A stretch of DNA of 64,000 bases, taken from the NCBI GenBank assembly GCA_003008705.1, contig PDUO01000006.1, positions 1,187,295-1,251,294 of the forward strand. Direction: 5' to 3'. The position numbers were made by a program, and so were the translations under genes. Every line of letters begins with the position of its first letter. The first letter of the stretch is position 1. Origin of the DNA: Pezicula radicicola. Its lineage: Eukaryota; Ascomycota; Leotiomycetes; Helotiales; Dermateaceae. Below, one piece after another: positions 59,776 to 64,000 of the stretch. A model generated the notes under the pieces. It searched no databases, was not told where the DNA came from, and worked only from the letters and a program-made list of their open reading frames with translations.

Positions 59776-62549
59776 CTGTGGGGTGTGTTAGTATGGGTTC
59801 TTGTGGTCGAGAGAGGTGGTTAAGAATGGGAGATTGGGTGTTTTCAAAAAAAAATGTTGGATAGTTTACAGTTACACGCAATTAACCTTATTAAAATTTG
59901 AATTATAATAATATATTATGCATTCGAGTACTCATAAATATATATTCCTATGTCAGTAGCAAAGATTCTCAAAGTATGCCCACCAGTTTTATTTAGTCCA
60001 GAGGGTCCTTTGATCTCAAAGAAAGAATCTCAATGTTGAGTACTTACTTGGAAGACAAAGGAAAAAATACCTAAAGTACCCACGTCCGAAAATGGCTAGC
60101 GTACTTCAAACCCCCTTTGTTAACCGAGACGGCTTTGTCGTCATTTTCTTTCGAGCAGCAATACGAACGTAAAGAATCTTGTGCAAGGGGGAAACGCTGC
60201 ATTTAGGAGCATTAGGAATCAAATAAAGTACGGTGGATATAGAGAAATATTGTTTGTGTTTTATATAAAAGAGGAGTACTGAAAGAGGGCTATTTGGAGA
60301 TGAAGGGCTGAGGGCCTGGGGTAGCTAAATAAATATTCCTAGACTTACTTCCCTGTTCGGAAGAAGCTTAGTGTGCTAAGCCTTTCGTATCTGTCATGAT
60401 AGTGTTATTTAGTCAAGGAAGAGAGTTAGAAATAGAAATACACTCTTAATTCGGTCTCCAAACAGGTGCTATAAATTATAGAGGTATATATAATCTGCTG
60501 AGGCTCAAAGAACTATTAAAGATATCCAGTACCTTATAGGATGCTTTAGCTATTTTGCTAAAGATATCTGTTCGTTTAAATAGTATAACCCATGAGTACC
60601 TAAAGTACACTCTTGTCCCCACACAATAAAGTGCAACCAAAAGTTAAGGGTTCTTATATTTATATTATCAAATCTCTTGAAGAGCTTCTGAAAGCTGTCT
60701 ATTAAAGGCTCTAGATAGAGTTTGAATTTGGAATTTTTATCCAGGATAATATCAACGTCTTCAAACTTAGCCACGTCTATATATGACACCTTTTTATTAT
60801 TCTTCAAGACCGTTACGGCCTGAAGGCTGTTAAAAGCCTTACTAAGACATCCCGCAAATATTAGTAGAGCCGGAGACGGTCATCTGGACCAGTATAACAA
60901 GAATTGATAATTAATGGCTAGGTGCTGAACATTTGTAAAGAACTATCTATTTTAGTGTCCTAGGAGCGTCGATAGGACTATCTGAAAACCGGCTGTAGCG
61001 TACAACTTGATATATTGCTAGTAGATTGTATGCTTTGATTGTTGTATTGATAGGATCGAATAATATCCTTTGGCGACCATTCAGGGGGCCGCAATACAGG
61101 GATTCCGGATATGCCTTGAGTATCACCATCTGGGAGAAAGTCGGCTCCTTGGAATTCATTTGGTATGAATTCGCACTAAATATTAGTAGTAGTACTTAGT
61201 GTCTCTAATTTCCAAAAAAAAATTAGCTGGAAAAAAATCATGCAATCTAAAAAAACCAATGAGACAGGACTTTGAGTTTATTCACAATTTCACAAATATA
61301 GGTAGCCTACTTAGTACCGCAGTGATACGAATCATGGAAATTATTGCAAATCTGTTACTGCCTGCAACACTACCTTATAAAAAAGAGCTAATAACTCTCA
61401 TCAAGGATAGAAGACTAATTAATCTCGCATTTGTTAGAATATTGTTTCAATTTTAAGACATAAACACACTAGGCTGTCTAGAAATAAAATACGTACCATC
61501 TGTTAAGAGCGCTTGGAAACATTATTGTTACGCTCTATAGTCATAATATACTTCTAGAACTAGAAGAACTCCTATACCTATAGCTTGTACAGAAGTTCAT
61601 GTCACCAACATTCTTAGAATATGTAGATATCCACTAAGATAGCACTCCGGATGTACTGTATCTTGATTACAACCTAGCGCTACAACTCTTCTACTGATGC
61701 ATTAGCTACTGATGCATGAGAACAGGAAACAAGCAACACGTAAGCAATTACAATGACAGATTGTGCCCTTAACATCAGTCATACCAAAATTAGGTTGTAT
61801 TCGCAAAGTTTTCTAAGAGTATATTGTGTTGCGACCAGCAAATAAAACGAAAGACTATATTTTCTCCCGGGGCACTTTAGGAATATTAGAGAAGACTGTC
61901 AATTATTAGACGAGTTTAGGGATCTTGACTTGGTGCTCATTGGATGGGGGAATTGAAGCTTTGATGACGTCCTTGGCTTATATTTAGCATGACCTGACAT
62001 TTTACCACTCTGTGTTGTACCTAATTACCGTGATTTTACGTGCCAGGACCGATTGGGTTTAACGCTAAGAGCAAAGTTGTTGGTAACTGATGCTCTAGCA
62101 CAAGTTAACAAGAACAATATATTGTTCGACTGAAGAGAAATTTTGCTGTGGGTCTTTTGTTCTACGGAATTGAATATAGTCCAGTGTAGACTAAATTGCC
62201 CATGTCTAATGTTATCGCCCAAGGACTATTGCATGCAGCTGACTTGGCGCAAAGGGCTTAGTTTTTAGAGAAATATACCACGTTGTTCACAGTATTCAAA
62301 TTTCTGTGCTAGAGATGCTATGGAGCTCTAAGGTATGATTATGTAGGGTTCAATGCGAAAACCACGAGTTTAGGGTGATATTTTCGGGTTTGAAGCACAG
62401 AAACAATGTCGTAGACACTTAATGTCCATTTCCTCCATAGGTAGCTCAAGGGGTCTATTTATCCTACCAGACTGAGGCTCCACTCCGATTACCCGAAGCT
62501 AGTAGTGACTAATCCTAGAATCCGAGGTGATCGTGACAGCTATCGTAGC
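59776..62549. other. Long intergenic stretch with unassigned open segments
   Basis: Minus-strand frames at 60550-60807 and 60947-61159 look protein-like but match nothing I know; they could be decayed transposon pieces. The rest is AT-rich without recognisable genes or terminal repeats. Confidence 0.4.
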
Positions 62550-63601
62550 TCAACCATCTTTGAGCCAAACGATTCTTGGCACCTTCTCGACCAAGTATCC
62601 TTTCTCTGACATTTCTTTTTGCCAAGCCCGAGTCAACACCTCTGTTATTAGCTCAAAATCCAGTGTGGGTTCTGGTTCAAAAAAAAATTCCACCCGGCTA
62701 ATAAAAAGTGTATCCAAACGCCAGAAGCTTAGCAAAGAGGGAAATTCATTCCTCGCACTTTCCTCCTTGACAAAATTTTCTGAAGACATCAGAATAAAAA
62801 GCATATCCACCTTCAAGAATTTCAGCTCTCTGTAAATCTGCATGCGTGTTCTATAGGTCTCTCCGCGCATGTAATTCTCAAGATCGAGGTTCTGCCTGAA
62901 ACATAGTGTATCCCTCGAGAAGTCGAAGTAGAAGTACGACATCATATTATGGAAGCGACTGGCGTCCTGAAATACAGTAGTGTAGAGTCTCTTAACAGCA
63001 GCGCGACTTTCTTGATTTGCGTAGAGAGTCATCGGGTTGTCATATAGCGCTTTCATGCTTGTCTGGCCAAAGTGGTTGGAGTTCATGTAGAGGTACGTCT
63101 TGAAGATGGTGATCACTCGACTACTAGGAAGTGTAAATTTCCAGATCTTTTCACGCAACTCAGGGGGAAGCTTTGGGAAGTAGGTGAAGCGCTTGATTGG
63201 AGTTGCAGAAGTAGCAGTTGCTGGTGAAGCATTCAATGGTGAGACCGCCATGATGTCCGATCGGGTAGGGGCTCCTTCTAGGGTAGTGGTATCCGTGTCC
63301 GCGTTATCGTTACTAGATGGTATCATCATCGTGCTGCTTGGTTGCTGCTTCAGGTCAGATTATGTTCGCAGAATGGTCCTGAAAATGATTTGTACTCACA
63401 GCCACAGACATAGTGCCTAGCTGCGCTTGGGGGCCATCCTGCAAGGAAGCATTCAACTCATGAGTTTCAACTTGCCAGCATGGGAACGTACTGCCATGCG
63501 CCGAGGTGATAATGCCGTCTTGGATTTCCTGCTTTCAAAAGACATCTTGTTAGCTAGAAATTGAGACTCTAGGGGAGATGGGCGCAAATACTTACAGACA
63601 T
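62550..63601 (-). CDS. 2EXR domain-containing protein
   Basis: Three exons: 63601-63596 (six bases), 63528-63400 and 63347-62550, about 310 aa. Introns are 67 bp (GTAAGT...CAG) and 52 bp (GTGAGT...AAG). The first exon carries only ATG and one codon, and the next continues in frame (EIQDGIITSAHG), so a start at the internal Met (63329) would lose 51 residues. After a disordered Thr/Ala-rich stretch comes FTYFPKLPPELREKIWKFTLPSSRVI (about 99-124), the 2EXR signature FxxFxxLPxELRxxIW. The rest has the mixed hydrophobic and basic pattern of this large fungal family of unknown function, some members of which lie near NLR genes or mobile elements. No localisation signal is seen. Confidence 0.78.
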
Positions 63602-64000
63602 GATGAATCTAAGGCTGATCTTGATTCTAGTTGCAGTTGTTGGTGGTTAGAAGTTGACGCCATCTAAGATTGTTGGAGTGTTAAAGTTTATGGATCGAGG
63701 CAAGGAAAATAGAGTATGATCAAGTAGTGCTAATACACTAGCGCCACGAATTCCACGCTAGTTTGGAACAGCGGACGACTCTTTTTATCGCTTATACGCG
63801 ATATTCTTCCGGGTACAGTTATATTTTATGCGTATCTAGTAACAGTAGGTTTTATAAAGCAAATTAATTCGTAGCTATATAATGGTCATTTGGAGCAAAT
63901 CTATTGATTGTGTGTAGAGCTATTGCGTGGGTTATGTAACTCTGAAGCGATTATTCCATTTAACAGTAGTACTATATAATACTAGAATAGCCTTAATTTA
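63602..64000. other. Upstream region of the 2EXR gene
   Basis: This is the promoter side of the minus-strand 2EXR gene. It has a TTTTATCGCTTATACG sequence near 63782 and becomes AT-rich toward the window end; no gene is seen. Confidence 0.45.

Noticed and set aside
59181..59864. 227-codon plus-strand frame rich in Leu
   Set aside because: Antisense shadow of the F-box-like gene; it resembles a membrane protein only because of the complementary codons.
60550..61159. Possible transposase fragments
   Set aside because: The two frames are short and match no transposase signature I know; no terminal repeats or target duplication were found.

Overview
The window looks like a piece of a filamentous ascomycete (Pezizomycotina) nuclear genome. 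Genes are interrupted by short introns (45-127 bp, mostly GT-AG with a CTAAC/CTAAT-type branch site). There are fungus-restricted families (2EXR/F-box-like proteins, DUF2458, TmpA-type membrane flavoprotein, hybrid histidine kinase, Bas2-like secreted protein). AT-rich, repeat-derived tracts and C-to-T nonsense mutations fit repeat-induced point mutation (RIP). A Leotiomycete-like host is plausible, because ABBA-type prenyltransferases are known from Sclerotinia and Botrytis, but the sequence alone does not settle this. All family calls rest on motifs and remembered family features; no database search was run.

Layout. 1-3189 holds nothing I can name. At 3190-4125 (-) lies a fungal ABBA-type aromatic prenyltransferase. 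7-12 kb holds an NmrA/SDR-like oxidoreductase (+), a Gfd2-like DEDD exonuclease (-), a dead aminoglycoside-phosphotransferase-like (APH) fragment and an L-amino-acid-oxidase-type flavoenzyme (-). 13.6-18.4 kb has an extended SDR reductase (+) convergent with a 4CL-like acyl-CoA ligase (-). 20.9-27.2 kb has a TmpA-like membrane flavoprotein (+), a zeta-class GST/maleylacetoacetate isomerase (-), and a divergent pair: a COX14-domain mitochondrial protein (-) and a DUF2458 protein (+). 30.2-33.7 kb carries two intronless genes, catalase-peroxidase KatG and a DUF1993 protein.

33.9-46 kb is a decaying accessory block. It contains a patatin pseudogene and a P450 pseudogene with TAG/TGA stops in an otherwise open frame, AT-rich tracts, a truncated STAND/NLR-type N-terminus, one intact P450, nested inverted-repeat elements, an intact SnoaL-like protein, a second APH pseudogene, and a secreted Ser/Thr-repeat protein interrupted by a 419-base assembly gap. 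47-54.6 kb returns to a housekeeping-like arrangement: a hybrid histidine kinase (-), an intronless M81/MlrC metallopeptidase (+) and a six-cysteine secreted protein (-). 56.9-64 kb contains a dead GFA-type gene and two F-box/2EXR-type proteins.

I see no PKS, NRPS or terpene-synthase backbone gene, so the prenyltransferase, reductases, ligase and P450 do not form a recognisable classical biosynthetic cluster, although some could act in specialised metabolism. The most distinctive signals are the ABBA prenyltransferase, three families of short inverted-repeat (MITE-like) elements including one inserted inside another, and the RIP-like death of neighbouring genes. No tRNA, rRNA or CRISPR array was found.
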